Shown: positions 44,773 through 53,479 of the stretch, piece after piece
How positions within the stretch are numbered: the first letter of the stretch is position 1
Layout: the number at the start of each line of letters is the position of its first letter
NCBI GenBank assembly: GCA_023818965.1
Contig: JAMWCD010000001.1
Location: forward strand, 1-64,000
Source: Candidatus Omnitrophota bacterium
GTDB lineage: Bacteria > Ratteibacteria > UBA8468 > B48-G9 > DTJG01
Length of the DNA: 64,000 bases
Direction: 5' to 3'
Program-made: the position numbers and the translations under genes
Notes under the pieces: model-generated
Seen by the model: the letters and a program-made list of their open reading frames with translations, nothing else
The model's database searches: none
Told to the model about the DNA's origin: nothing

Positions 44773-45795
44773 ATGGCAAGATTAACAATTGCTGAAGCAC
44801 TGAGGGAAGCAATAAGGGAAGAAATGAGAAGAGACGAAAATGTTTATTGCATCGGAGAAGACATCGGTATTCCTGGTGGCTGGGGAGGTGCATTTACTGT
44901 GACACTCGGTCTTGAAAAAGAATTTCCTGATAGAATTATCAATACACCCATCTCAGAAGCAGGATTTTTTGGGGTTGCCCTTGGTTCTTCATTGATTGGA
45001 TTAAGACCGATTATTGATGTTCAATATGGAGATTTTCTTTTCTGCGCCATGGACCAGATTGCAAATCAAATAGCAAAATTGAGATATATGTCCGGAGGAA
45101 AAGTCAAGATACCCATTGTGATTAGAGCACCTGTGGGAGTGACGGGTCGTGGAGCTCAACACTCCCAGATGATGGAACCATTTTTTCATTGTCTGCCAGG
45201 TATTAAGATTGTGGTTCCAGCAACAGCATATGATGCAAAAGGTCTTCTGAAGACTGCTGTAAGGGATGATAACCCAGTATTAATTTTCGAACATAAACTG
45301 CTTTATGGCGCAAAGGGAGTTAGAAGTGAATCAGGTTCAATCGATGCCTCAAGCGAAATACCTGAGGAAGAATATACAATTCCATTTGGAAAAGCAGTAG
45401 TAAGAAAACAGGGTAAAGACATAACCATAATTGCAACACTTTTGATGATGTACAGGGCATATGAAGCAGCACAAATACTGGAAGAACAAGGAATATCTGT
45501 GGAGGTTATAGATCCCAGGTCTCTTGTTCCCTTTGACTGGGAAACAGTAAAAAAGTCAATTGCAAAAACAGGCCGTGTTGTTATAGTTGAAGAGAGCCCT
45601 CGCCGTGGCGGGATAGGTGCTGAAATCGCAGCAACAATTGCTGAAGAGATGCTCGATTTTCTTATTGCCCCAGTAAGAAGAATTGCTGCACCTGATACGC
45701 CTGCTCCATTTTCACCTGTTATGGAAAAGTTCTATGTTCCAAGCACTGAAAGAATTGTGCAGACAGTAAAGGAAATTATTAATATCAGTTCTTAA
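44773..45795 (+). CDS. Thiamine-diphosphate dehydrogenase E1 component, beta subunit (AcoB/PdhB-like)
   Basis: This 340-residue E1-beta partner starts ARLTIAEALREAIREEM, with GEDIGIPGG, NTPISEAGFFGVALG, the Phe/Asp-rich DVQYGDFLFCAMDQI and GVTGRGAQHSQM. VIDPRSLVPFDWETV and VVIVEESPRRGGIG follow at the C-terminal domain. The ATG at 44773 follows AAAAGGAG; 44758 adds five extra residues overlapping the alpha gene. It completes the E2-E1alpha-E1beta set and is the last gene of the operon, overlapping the convergent oxidoreductase by 4 bp. Confidence 0.93.
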   Translation: MARLTIAEALREAIREEMRRDENVYCIGEDIGIPGGWGGAFTVTLGLEKEFPDRIINTPISEAGFFGVALGSSLIGLRPIIDVQYGDFLFCAMDQIANQIAKLRYMSGGKVKIPIVIRAPVGVTGRGAQHSQMMEPFFHCLPGIKIVVPATAYDAKGLLKTAVRDDNPVLIFEHKLLYGAKGVRSESGSIDASSEIPEEEYTIPFGKAVVRKQGKDITIIATLLMMYRAYEAAQILEEQGISVEVIDPRSLVPFDWETVKKSIAKTGRVVIVEESPRRGGIGAEIAATIAEEMLDFLIAPVRRIAAPDTPAPFSPVMEKFYVPSTERIVQTVKEIINISS

Positions 45796-47138
45796 ATTAA
45801 TCCTTCCTGGGATATGATGATATCCTGGACCTGTTTAACAGGTACTGCATTTACATCACACCTGTTTTTGAGTGCGACTGCTGCCATTACACCTGCGGCA
45901 TGTCCGGTTGCCATACAGGTTGCCATTACCCTGATTGCTCCCATTGCCTTATGGTCAGCAGAAATACATCTACCTGCAACAAGTAAATTTTTTGATTGCT
46001 CAGGGATTAAACACCTTGCAGCGATACTGAACCAGTCATTTTCTGGTGGATGAAGTTTGCTTTTTGAAGGAAGATAGTCCTTATATCTGTCAAGCATGAA
46101 ACAATACTGGGTTGTTTCGCATTCCTTACAGCACAAATGAGTATTTATTGTTCTTCCAAGTGGGCAGTGTATATCAATCCAGTATGTGCAACGTGCAATA
46201 CTATCATCTGCCTTTTTCCCTTCAATAACATCCTGTTCATTGAGAGTGTACAGTCCTTTAATCTGTCTTGTTTCCCTTATCCCTGCATTGATATGAAATG
46301 ATGAAATATAGGAATTTTCAAATCCCTTCACATTGTTTTTGAAAAATTCATAGATTTTGAATGCTTCCTTTCTTAATTCAATTTCAGCCTGTGTAAGTTC
46401 AATGGCATTTGTTGCATCTCCGGCAAATCTTGTCATATTAAAACTTCTTTCGCCTTTTCTTATGGTGCTTCCCTTTCCGCCAGGACCTTCATTGTATATT
46501 TTCAGTTCTCCATTCTGTCTCAATTGTTTCAGTTTTTCTCTTGCTTCCCTTACGATATCTTCTGTTAATTTTTCTTCATCAATGCCTGCGATTTTAAAAA
46601 CACTTCCCATGGATTCTGTTTTTCCATCCTGTGGCCTCCCTTTTGTGCATTCAAAACCTCCAAAGTATGCGATATCAGCATCACCAGTTCCATCAATGAA
46701 AATTTCTCCTTCTATTTCCATTTTTCCATTCTTATTAACAACTTCAATTGATTTAACTTTTCCATTTTCAGAGTTTACTGCTGAAAGGCAGGAATGATAC
46801 AAAAATTTTACTCCTGCATCAAGAAGAACCTGTTCTGCTGCAATTTTAAGTAATTCTGAATCAAAAGGGATTCCGTATTTTTTGAATGCTTTTTCCCATG
46901 GTTCACAGCCACCAATTTTATGTAAATGTTCAATAAGTACTTTCAAAAATCCTGCGACTGCTGGTTGGTTTTCATTAAGATAATGTCCGAGAATTGGACC
47001 AACAATTCCTGTTGTTGCCATCCCGCCGCAAAAACCGTATCTTTCAACAAGTAGTGTTTCTGCTCCTGTTTTTGCTGATGCCCATGCAGCAGCCATTCCT
47101 GCTGGTCCTGCTCCGACTACAACGACTTTTGATTTCAT
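45792..47138 (-). CDS. FAD-dependent oxidoreductase (FAD_oxidored family)
   Basis: This 448-residue flavoprotein has an N-terminal dinucleotide-binding motif VVVVGAGPAGMAAAWASAKTG, ERYGFCGGMAT, an internal FIDGTGDADIAYF and the C-terminal GRCISADHKAMGAIRVMATCMATGHAAGVMA. A Cys-rich patch (HLCCKECETTQYC) lies near residue 345. Such proteins oxidise sugars, acids or glycan parts, mostly with unknown substrates. Two adjacent ATGs (47141, 47138) follow AGGGGGG; 47138 has the better spacing. It is convergent to the RLP operon, so association is by neighbourhood, not transcription. Confidence 0.82.
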   Translation of the reverse strand: MKSKVVVVGAGPAGMAAAWASAKTGAETLLVERYGFCGGMATTGIVGPILGHYLNENQPAVAGFLKVLIEHLHKIGGCEPWEKAFKKYGIPFDSELLKIAAEQVLLDAGVKFLYHSCLSAVNSENGKVKSIEVVNKNGKMEIEGEIFIDGTGDADIAYFGGFECTKGRPQDGKTESMGSVFKIAGIDEEKLTEDIVREAREKLKQLRQNGELKIYNEGPGGKGSTIRKGERSFNMTRFAGDATNAIELTQAEIELRKEAFKIYEFFKNNVKGFENSYISSFHINAGIRETRQIKGLYTLNEQDVIEGKKADDSIARCTYWIDIHCPLGRTINTHLCCKECETTQYCFMLDRYKDYLPSKSKLHPPENDWFSIAARCLIPEQSKNLLVAGRCISADHKAMGAIRVMATCMATGHAAGVMAAVALKNRCDVNAVPVKQVQDIIISQEGLI

Positions 47139-47323
47139 CATCCCCCCTGGTATAATAATCACTATTATGGACTATGCAGATTAAAACATAGATTTTTTAA
47201 TTTTGCAATTGTTAACCTCCCATAAGAATAGAAAATAGGAGATGGATTGAGGTGATTTTCTTTGACAATGATTTTAACTTCACCCCATCATGACAATTTT
47301 TTTCTGTTGGGACTGTAATCAGA

Positions 47324-47352
47324 TTTACCTGACGCGTGATTTGATGTATAAT
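47324..47352 (+). promoter_or_regulatory. Promoter of the dockerin-protein gene
   Basis: TTTACC (47324-47329) and a perfect TATAAT (47347-47352) lie 17 bp apart, 32 bp before the start codon, which has GGGAGG upstream. Confidence 0.55.
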
Positions 47353-47384
47353 TTTAAAGGAATCAAGATAACAGGGAGGTAAAA

Positions 47385-50003
47385 ATGAAATTCAAATTGT
47401 CATTGGCTTTAATAGTTCTCTATCAATGTATAAGTTTTGCAACTGTTAGCATTAGCGGTGAAATATTTGATATACAAACTAATTCAGGTGTGAGTGGTGC
47501 AACCATATCAATAGTTGGCACAAATCTTTCAACACAAACATCATCAGATGGGAGTTTTACAATTTCAAATGTGTCTGTTTTTTCAACAGGATTTCAAATT
47601 AAGGCAAGTAAATCAGGATATGTGAATACCTACAGCCAGCTTGGAAATGTAGGAGCAGTTGATGAAACAGATATTTCTTTCCCTGTTTTTTCTAACACAA
47701 TGTACAGTAATCTGCATAGTACTGCTTTTGGTGGTGTCGCTCATACATCAGGAAAAGGTGATATCGTTGGTATGGTTAATAGTGGAAACAAAGTAGGTGT
47801 TAGTGGTGTTGTAATTACTGCAAGATATATTGATAACAATCAGGTGGCAGGAACAATAAGATATGTAAACGAAAGTATGATGCCTGACCCAAGTTTAACA
47901 AGCACTTCATCATCTGGTGCTTTTATCGTATATAATGTTGACCCTTATAAACCAGTAAAAATCATCGGGACAAAATCTGGAAGTAATTTTTCTTCATGTG
48001 TTGTAATATGTTATCCTGACAGTGTCACTGTTGGCGGCATTGAAGGAATTAGTTTATTACCGCAACTGACAGGTACTGTTACATGGGATGATAATCCAGT
48101 TAGTGGAGCAACAGTTTCAATCCCAGGGACAACATTTTCAGCAACCACAGGTAATGATGGTTCATTTAGCATAAGTTTCCATCCTACCCCTTATGGAGTC
48201 ATTAAGGTTTCAAAGCAGAATTATGTGGATACATATGTCAGTGGCAGGGCTGACGAAGGAAACAATAAAAATGGTAATGTTGGTGAACTATTTATTATTC
48301 CTCAGGCGGTTTACAATGATATGCTTGCTTCACTTGGAAAAAGTCACATACCAGGGAAGGGTGATATTTATGGTTCATTAAAAACAGCAAATGACTTTCC
48401 TGTTGCTGGTGCAAAAATAAATCTTTATGATAAAAATGGGACAAAATTAAATCCTGACATTTTTTATTTTGATGAACAAGGAAATCCTGAAACATCATTA
48501 AAGGAAACCACTTCAGAGAGCCAGTTTTTAATAATCAATCTTGATCCAGGATATTACTTTATTTCAGCAGAGAAAAATGGTTTTGAATTTGGAAGGAATC
48601 TTGCAATTGTCTTTGCAAATGGTATTGCAGGTGCACCTGATATTATTTCATATCCACCAATGCCCGGGATTGAAAAACAAAAATTTGAAGATATCCCGTC
48701 AGCAAATATTTCTGCAGGTGCTCAAAATGTTGCAATGCTTTCTTTTATCCTGAATTTGATGAAATGGGAAACAGATGAAAACGTAGTTTTTGATAGTGTG
48801 ATTGTAACAGCAAAAGGAACCGGAAACATTTCAACAGCACTTTCAAGCGCAAAACTCTATGTTGATGCAGACAATAACGGAACTTATGAAACCCTCGTTT
48901 CAACAGGAACAATATCAGGTAATAAAATAATCTTTTCAAACATCAACAGGGAAATGGACTATGGTGTGAATCAAAAATATCTTGTTGTTTTTAATTTCAA
49001 TGGAACTGCATCAGTAGGTCAAACATTTGGGGTAGACATATTGAAAAATTCAGATGTTTCATCCCATGCAAAAAATTCCTTGCTTCCAGTAACCTGTGAA
49101 GGAGAGCCGATTGAAGGTAATTTGATGACAATAGTTCCAGCATACCCACCAGCAAAACCAATGGTATATGCACCACCTTATGGAACAAATCCACTTGCTT
49201 ATGCGATTCAATCAAGTCCATTTGATCCTGGCCAGGGGAATACAACCCATAAAGCATCACAGTGGAGAATATGGAAGGAAGGAGAAAGTTATGAAACATT
49301 AACCTGGGATAGTGGAGAGGATACTGTGCATCTTACTTACATATATACACCTGTTCCTCTTGAAGGTTATACGATATATTATTGCCAGGTAAGGTATGAA
49401 AATGGCGATAATGTATGGAGCGAGTGGTCAAATGCAGCGTCCTTTAGGACAGGAGCAGATGGAATAACACCACCACAGGCGCCAACAAATCAATCACCTT
49501 CTAATGGAGCGACTGATGTTAAAATTCCTGTTACACTACAAGCAAGTTCTTTTGTGCCAGGCAGTTCAAATACTCATATTGCTTCTCAATGGAGAATTTA
49601 TAAATTATTTGATTCAAAACAGTATGAAATTGTTTTTGACACTAAAAGAGATACAACCAATCTTACATCAATCACAGTGTCTTCACTGCTGCCTTCAACA
49701 CAATACTACTGGACTGTAAGATATCAGGATGGAAATGGTGCCTGGAGCAATTGGAGTGAACCTACAACTTTCACAACCTTACAGGGTATTAAAGGTAATT
49801 TGAATGGAGACAGTGAAATTGATATTTCTGATGTGATTCTGTGTCTCAGGATGGCAATAGGACTACCTGTGACAATTTCAGCCCAGACATATAATTCACC
49901 ATATCCTGATTGGCTTATTTACCTTGCTGATATGAATAATGACGGTGTTGTAGATATTTCAGATGTAATTTTGATTCTGAGAAGAGCCATTGGTCTGGAC
50001 TGA
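47385..50003 (+). CDS. Secreted multidomain protein with C-terminal dockerin-like repeats
   Basis: This 872-residue exported protein has a signal peptide (residues 1-19, cleavage likely after SFA). Two or three carboxypeptidase-regulatory-like beta-sandwich units follow (GVSGATISI, NPVSGATVSI and FPVAGAKINL). A middle beta-domain (about 440-575) comes next, then two duplicated Fn3-like units each with ASQWRI and VRYxxGxxxWSxWS. The C-terminus (about 810-872) has two dockerin-type calcium repeats (DISDVILCLRMAIG and DMNNDGVVDISDVILILRRAIG). No catalytic domain is seen. A scaffold-attached or adhesive role is inferred. Confidence 0.8.
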   Translation: MKFKLSLALIVLYQCISFATVSISGEIFDIQTNSGVSGATISIVGTNLSTQTSSDGSFTISNVSVFSTGFQIKASKSGYVNTYSQLGNVGAVDETDISFPVFSNTMYSNLHSTAFGGVAHTSGKGDIVGMVNSGNKVGVSGVVITARYIDNNQVAGTIRYVNESMMPDPSLTSTSSSGAFIVYNVDPYKPVKIIGTKSGSNFSSCVVICYPDSVTVGGIEGISLLPQLTGTVTWDDNPVSGATVSIPGTTFSATTGNDGSFSISFHPTPYGVIKVSKQNYVDTYVSGRADEGNNKNGNVGELFIIPQAVYNDMLASLGKSHIPGKGDIYGSLKTANDFPVAGAKINLYDKNGTKLNPDIFYFDEQGNPETSLKETTSESQFLIINLDPGYYFISAEKNGFEFGRNLAIVFANGIAGAPDIISYPPMPGIEKQKFEDIPSANISAGAQNVAMLSFILNLMKWETDENVVFDSVIVTAKGTGNISTALSSAKLYVDADNNGTYETLVSTGTISGNKIIFSNINREMDYGVNQKYLVVFNFNGTASVGQTFGVDILKNSDVSSHAKNSLLPVTCEGEPIEGNLMTIVPAYPPAKPMVYAPPYGTNPLAYAIQSSPFDPGQGNTTHKASQWRIWKEGESYETLTWDSGEDTVHLTYIYTPVPLEGYTIYYCQVRYENGDNVWSEWSNAASFRTGADGITPPQAPTNQSPSNGATDVKIPVTLQASSFVPGSSNTHIASQWRIYKLFDSKQYEIVFDTKRDTTNLTSITVSSLLPSTQYYWTVRYQDGNGAWSNWSEPTTFTTLQGIKGNLNGDSEIDISDVILCLRMAIGLPVTISAQTYNSPYPDWLIYLADMNNDGVVDISDVILILRRAIGLD

Positions 50004-50040
50004 AAATTCGTCTTAAGCATATTCTACTTTCTTTTTCAAC

Positions 50041-50354
50041 CTCCCCTTTTTGTAAATCCCCTTTCCATTCCCCCCTTTGGCAAAGGGGGACTAAGGGGGA
50101 TTTCATCTTCTAAATCCACCCCAACCCTCCTTTAAAAAAGGAGGGGGATTGAGGGGGATTAAATCTCCCCCAGCCCCCTCTTTGGAAAAGAGGGGGAACT
50201 TGAGCAGGAAAAATCCACCCCAACCAATAAAGGAGGGGGGAGAATATAACTTCCCCCTTTTTCAAAGTGGGATTGAGGGGGATTTGAGATGCGAGATGGA
50301 TTTTTATCTTGAGAAAAATCCGACCCAACCCTCCTTTTGAAAAAAGAGGGAGAT
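50041..50354 (+). repeat. C/G-run palindromic repeat array D
   Basis: The largest array fills most of the 441-bp convergent gap between the dockerin-protein and peroxiredoxin genes. It holds CCCCCTTTGGCAAAGGGGG (50071-50089), CCCTCCTTT-n-AAAGGAGGG, CCCCCTCTTTGGAAAAGAGGGGG and CCCCCTTTTTCAAAGTGGG. The stretch 50099-50145 matches array A (3116-3162) with a single visible difference. The linker AGAATATAACTTCCCCC recurs. The hairpins could serve as a bidirectional terminator. Confidence 0.88.
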
Positions 50355-50444
50355 AGTACCATTCTGCTAAGATGGAAAAGAAGATATCCACTTCTATATG
50401 GACGGGATCAAAAAATTTTGCAAGAAGTAAAAAGATGACTGTTT

Positions 50445-51113
50445 TTACAATTTTTTATAACACAGCCACCAGTCAAAGCATTTAAATTCGCCTGCTTTTG
50501 CCTTTTCCAATCTTTCCCTGGCTGTTTTTACATCCTTTGCAGGTGGTATTATGACACTATCTCCAATAATTTCATTGTTTGGCCAGTTTGCAGGCATAGC
50601 AACATTATTTTTGTCTGATATTTGCATTGCCTGTACCACCCTTAAAATTTCATCCATATTTCTTCCTAATTCCTGCGGGTAATAAAGTATAATTCTAATT
50701 TTTCCTGCACTATCAACAACAAATACTGCTCTGACTGTATTTGTGCCTTTTCCTGGATGAATGAGTCCAAGCTTTTCAGCAACTGTTCCTGTATCAGCAA
50801 TAATAGGAAATTCAATTTCAATGTTCAGATTGTTCTTTATCCATTCTTCCCATTTAATATGAGAGAAAACCTGGTCAACACTCAGTCCAATAAGTTCACA
50901 ATTTAAAGATCTGAATTTATCATATCTTTTCTGGAATGCGACAAATTCAGTTGTACAGACAGGAGTGAAATCAGCAGGATGGCTGAATAACACAAACCAT
51001 TTTCCTGCGAATGCTTTTGGCAGTGTAATTACTCCATGAGTTGTTTGAACAGTCATTTCAGGAAAATCATCCCCGAGTAGTGGTATTCCCTTTCTTTCAT
51101 TAATATTTTCCAT
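50445..51113 (-). CDS. Peroxiredoxin (Prx6-type, thioredoxin-fold peroxidase)
   Basis: This 222-residue peroxidase has the peroxidatic Cys in [13 protein letters not shown] and a long Prx6-type C-terminal arm. The arm ends in [13 protein letters not shown], the CxDWWxC motif typical of archaeal and thermophile-type Prx6 enzymes, where an arm Cys can act as resolving residue. It reduces hydrogen peroxide and organic peroxides in the cytosol. AAAGGAG precedes the start. It lies 27 bp downstream of tRNA-Gln in the same orientation, with no terminator visible between. Confidence 0.95.
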   Translation of the reverse strand: MENINERKGIPLLGDDFPEMTVQTTHGVITLPKAFAGKWFVLFSHPADFTPVCTTEFVAFQKRYDKFRSLNCELIGLSVDQVFSHIKWEEWIKNNLNIEIEFPIIADTGTVAEKLGLIHPGKGTNTVRAVFVVDSAGKIRIILYYPQELGRNMDEILRVVQAMQISDKNNVAMPANWPNNEIIGDSVIIPPAKDVKTARERLEKAKAGEFKCFDWWLCYKKL

Positions 51114-51140
51114 GTTCGCTCCTTTATTATTTTTATTATC

Positions 51141-51214
51141 TGGCTGGGGGACTAGGATTTGAACCTAGACACTCAGATCCAGAGTCTGATGTCCTACCGT
51201 TAGACGATCCCCCA
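51141..51214 (-). tRNA. tRNA-Gln (anticodon CUG)
   Basis: The minus strand folds into a full cloverleaf of 74 nt with encoded CCA. The acceptor stem is TGGGGGA/TCCCCCA with discriminator G. The anticodon stem TCAGA/TCTGA encloses a seven-base loop CTCTGGA, giving anticodon CTG. The T-arm is CTAGG-TTCAAAT-CCTAG. It begins only five bases after the stop codon of the preceding protein gene, so it is probably cut from a longer transcript. Confidence 0.95.
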
Positions 51215-51219
51215 TTTTT

Positions 51220-51426
51220 TTATCTATTGCGGAGTTTGACCTTGAAATCATTTCTTCCTGACTTTACAACTTCAACATGTCCTTCTCTTGCAAGCCAGCC
51301 GAGGCTCATAAGTGCAAGGTCTCTTGGCTTATCAATGGCTTTCACAATTTCTCTGAATGATGACTCTCCGTGTTTGTCAAGATAATTCCATATATCGCCT
51401 GCTGCAAAACCAATTTCTGTTATCAC
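51220..51426 (-). CDS. Small winged-helix protein (DUF2582-like)
   Basis: This 68-residue protein looks like a single winged-helix domain (IWNYLDKHGESSFREIVKAI, then LMSLGWLAREGHVEVV). Comparable short proteins are annotated DUF2582/winged-helix domain of unknown role. It overlaps the upstream zinc-ribbon membrane protein gene by 4 bp and is followed immediately by tRNA-Gln. A DNA-binding function is possible but not shown. Confidence 0.7.
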   Translation of the reverse strand: MITEIGFAAGDIWNYLDKHGESSFREIVKAIDKPRDLALMSLGWLAREGHVEVVKSGRNDFKVKLRNR

Positions 51427-51701
51427 CCTGCCTCCTTGCTGTTGGGTAAGTTTTCCCTTGTTATATTATACCCTTTTTCGCCTCTTTTGGAAAGACACCC
51501 GCATACAGGGCACTTTGAAATCTCATTGCCTGAACTATCAATGTAGATATGAAAACACAATGGGCATTCCCAGAGAAATTCATCTTTTTTGAATGGAAAA
51601 CCTGTTTTTTTCCTTGCCTCTGTAACCATCCAGAAAAATAGTATCAGAAGGCTTAAAAATAAATACCCTGTGATCGCAAGGGTCAGTTCTATTTTTATCA
51701 T
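51423..51701 (-). CDS. Small membrane protein with zinc ribbon
   Basis: This 92-residue protein has one hydrophobic helix (residues about 5-27) and a cytosolic part with two CPxC pairs (CPLCFHIY and CPVCGCLS), a likely zinc ribbon. It is coupled to tonB by ATGA overlap and to the winged-helix gene by the same kind of overlap. No family function is recognised; the position suggests a link to the Ton system. Confidence 0.65.
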   Translation of the reverse strand: MIKIELTLAITGYLFLSLLILFFWMVTEARKKTGFPFKKDEFLWECPLCFHIYIDSSGNEISKCPVCGCLSKRGEKGYNITRENLPNSKEAG

Positions 51702-52411
51702 TGTAATCGAAATTTAAAGGTTACTATTGCCCAGACATTAATATCCTTTTCTATTTCGGCAAACCGCCATTTTTTTAATGATTCCTCAGCGACAGCATCA
51801 AGTTTCCTGTATCCGCTTGTTTCAATAACTTCTGTTGATTGCACAAGTCCGTTTTTATTTACCCATATTTTTATTTTTACATTTGCTTCAATTCCTTGCT
51901 GTTCAGCCCATGATGGATATTGTGGAATTACCTTTGTGATGATTGGTCTGTTTCCACCAGGACCAGTGATTTCAAAATTTTCTCCAGATATTTTCCCCTC
52001 GGGTTGCTCAGTTGAAAGAGGTGGTTGTAGATTTTCTTTTTTTTCAGGACCTGTTAGAGAAATCCTGTGTAAAGGGAGTTGCCAGTTAAATTGCTCCTGT
52101 GTTTCCATGAAAAGTACAGGTGTTTTTGGTATCCCAATTGAGGTGTTTTCTTCCCTTATTCCTGTTTCCCTTATAGGAATTTGAATTTTCTGTTTTGTCG
52201 CTGGTTTTATTACTGGTAATTGAGGGTTGATTCTTGTTTCTGGTACATTAACTGCTTTTGATTGTGGCTCCTGGTAAAGGTAAACAAACTGGTATTTTGG
52301 TTTTTTGGTTTTTTGTGGGAGTACGAAACTGAACATTGGCATTATTATTAAATGTGCCAGAAGACACAGAGCAAATATTTTTAAAAGATTTTTATTGTCG
52401 GATTCCATCAT
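51698..52411 (-). CDS. tonB: TonB energy transducer
   Basis: This 237-residue protein has an N-terminal membrane anchor (residues 10-30), a periplasmic spacer and a C-terminal TonB domain (VIPQYPSWAEQQGIEANVKIKIWVNKNG, then LDAVAEESLKKWRF). The spacer is moderately Pro/Lys-rich. It transmits proton-motive force from ExbB/ExbD to outer-membrane receptors. Two adjacent ATGs at its start overlap the exbD stop. Its likely partner is the barrel encoded two genes upstream. Confidence 0.9.
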   Translation of the reverse strand: MMESDNKNLLKIFALCLLAHLIIMPMFSFVLPQKTKKPKYQFVYLYQEPQSKAVNVPETRINPQLPVIKPATKQKIQIPIRETGIREENTSIGIPKTPVLFMETQEQFNWQLPLHRISLTGPEKKENLQPPLSTEQPEGKISGENFEITGPGGNRPIITKVIPQYPSWAEQQGIEANVKIKIWVNKNGLVQSTEVIETSGYRKLDAVAEESLKKWRFAEIEKDINVWAIVTFKFRLQ

Positions 52412-52821
52412 TGTTGTTCTGATTGCGGCATTGTTGCAATAGCAATTTTTGATAGCCCAGCAGTCCTGGCAATATCCATTATTTTAACAATCTTACCATA
52501 AGGAACCCTGACGTCTCCCTTAATAACGACGGTAATACCAGGAGAATTTTTACCAAAATTTCTTAATGAATATTCAAGTTGTTCAACAGAAACCTGTTGT
52601 TCTCCAAGAAATATAATACCTTCTGCTGAAACACTTATGAAAATTTCCTTTGCTTCAATTCTATCTGTTGAAACAGCAGAAGGAAGATTGATTTTTATTC
52701 CTGGTTGCATAATAAAACTTGAAGTTAGCATAAAGTAAATCAACTGTTGCAAAACCACATCAATCAGTGGCGCCATATTAATCTGCCCTTTAAAAATTTC
52801 ATATCGTTTGGTAAATTTCAT
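52408..52821 (-). CDS. exbD: ExbD/TolR biopolymer transport protein
   Basis: This 137-residue protein has a single N-terminal membrane segment that carries the essential Asp (MAPLIDVVLQQLIYFMLTSSF) and a periplasmic domain with VVIKGDVRVPYGKIVKIMDIARTAGLSKIAIAT-like strands. It couples the proton gradient to TonB. It overlaps exbB and tonB by 4 bp each. Confidence 0.93.
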   Translation of the reverse strand: MKFTKRYEIFKGQINMAPLIDVVLQQLIYFMLTSSFIMQPGIKINLPSAVSTDRIEAKEIFISVSAEGIIFLGEQQVSVEQLEYSLRNFGKNSPGITVVIKGDVRVPYGKIVKIMDIARTAGLSKIAIATMPQSEQQ

Positions 52822-53453
52822 TTTATCTGTTCTTCTTCAGTTATTAAAAAAGTTAGAATGTCCATCATTCTGGATGCTGCCCGTTCCATATCATTAATTA
52901 AACTGTTCACACGTGATACAAGATAATTATAACCCAGATACGCAGGAATGCTTACAACAAGTCCACCAACTGTAGTAATCAGTGCTTCCCATATTCCACG
53001 AGCAAGGTCTCCAGGATTAACAAGTCCACCTTTTGCTTCAATAACCATAAATGCTTTGATCAAACCAGTAACAGTGCCAAGCAGTCCAAGTAGTGGTGCA
53101 ATTGTTGCAATTGTTGCAAGTACTCCAAGATATTTTTCAAGGTATGGTATGATTTGATTTGCTTCATCCTGAATATTTTCCTTGATTACTTCAGGTGGTC
53201 TATCAGATTTTATCAGCGCTTTATAAACAAGTCGTGCAACTGGGCCTGGAGTTGACTCGCATAATTCAATGGCTTCTCTTATCTTTCTTTTTTTTAATTT
53301 TTGTTCAATTTCTCCGATAAATTTTTCAGCGTCAATTTCAGATTTTCGCAGTGCAATAAGTCGTTCAATGATCACTGCCAGGGTAAGTGCGCCGCAGATG
53401 GTAATGGGAATCATTAAATAACCACCGCGAATTGTAAACTCCCAGAGATTCAT
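52818..53453 (-). CDS. exbB: ExbB/TolQ/MotA-family proton channel protein
   Basis: This 211-residue protein has three membrane segments (about 10-30, 112-135 and 155-180), the typical LLGLLGTVTGLIKAF segment and EALITTVGGLVVSIPAYLGYN, where the conserved Thr of the channel lies. It forms the pentameric motor around ExbD. The cytosolic loop lies between the first and second helices. First of the exbB-exbD-tonB set, 26 bp after the barrel gene. Confidence 0.94.
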   Translation of the reverse strand: MNLWEFTIRGGYLMIPITICGALTLAVIIERLIALRKSEIDAEKFIGEIEQKLKKRKIREAIELCESTPGPVARLVYKALIKSDRPPEVIKENIQDEANQIIPYLEKYLGVLATIATIAPLLGLLGTVTGLIKAFMVIEAKGGLVNPGDLARGIWEALITTVGGLVVSIPAYLGYNYLVSRVNSLINDMERAASRMMDILTFLITEEEQIK

Positions 53454-53479
53454 TTTTCCTCCTGACTGGTATTATAAAT

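Noticed and set aside
43796..45795. Housekeeping pyruvate dehydrogenase
   Set aside because: The set has no E3, follows sugar-catabolic genes under an RpiR regulator and has acetoin-type E1 features; pyruvate as substrate remains possible but is not the favoured reading.
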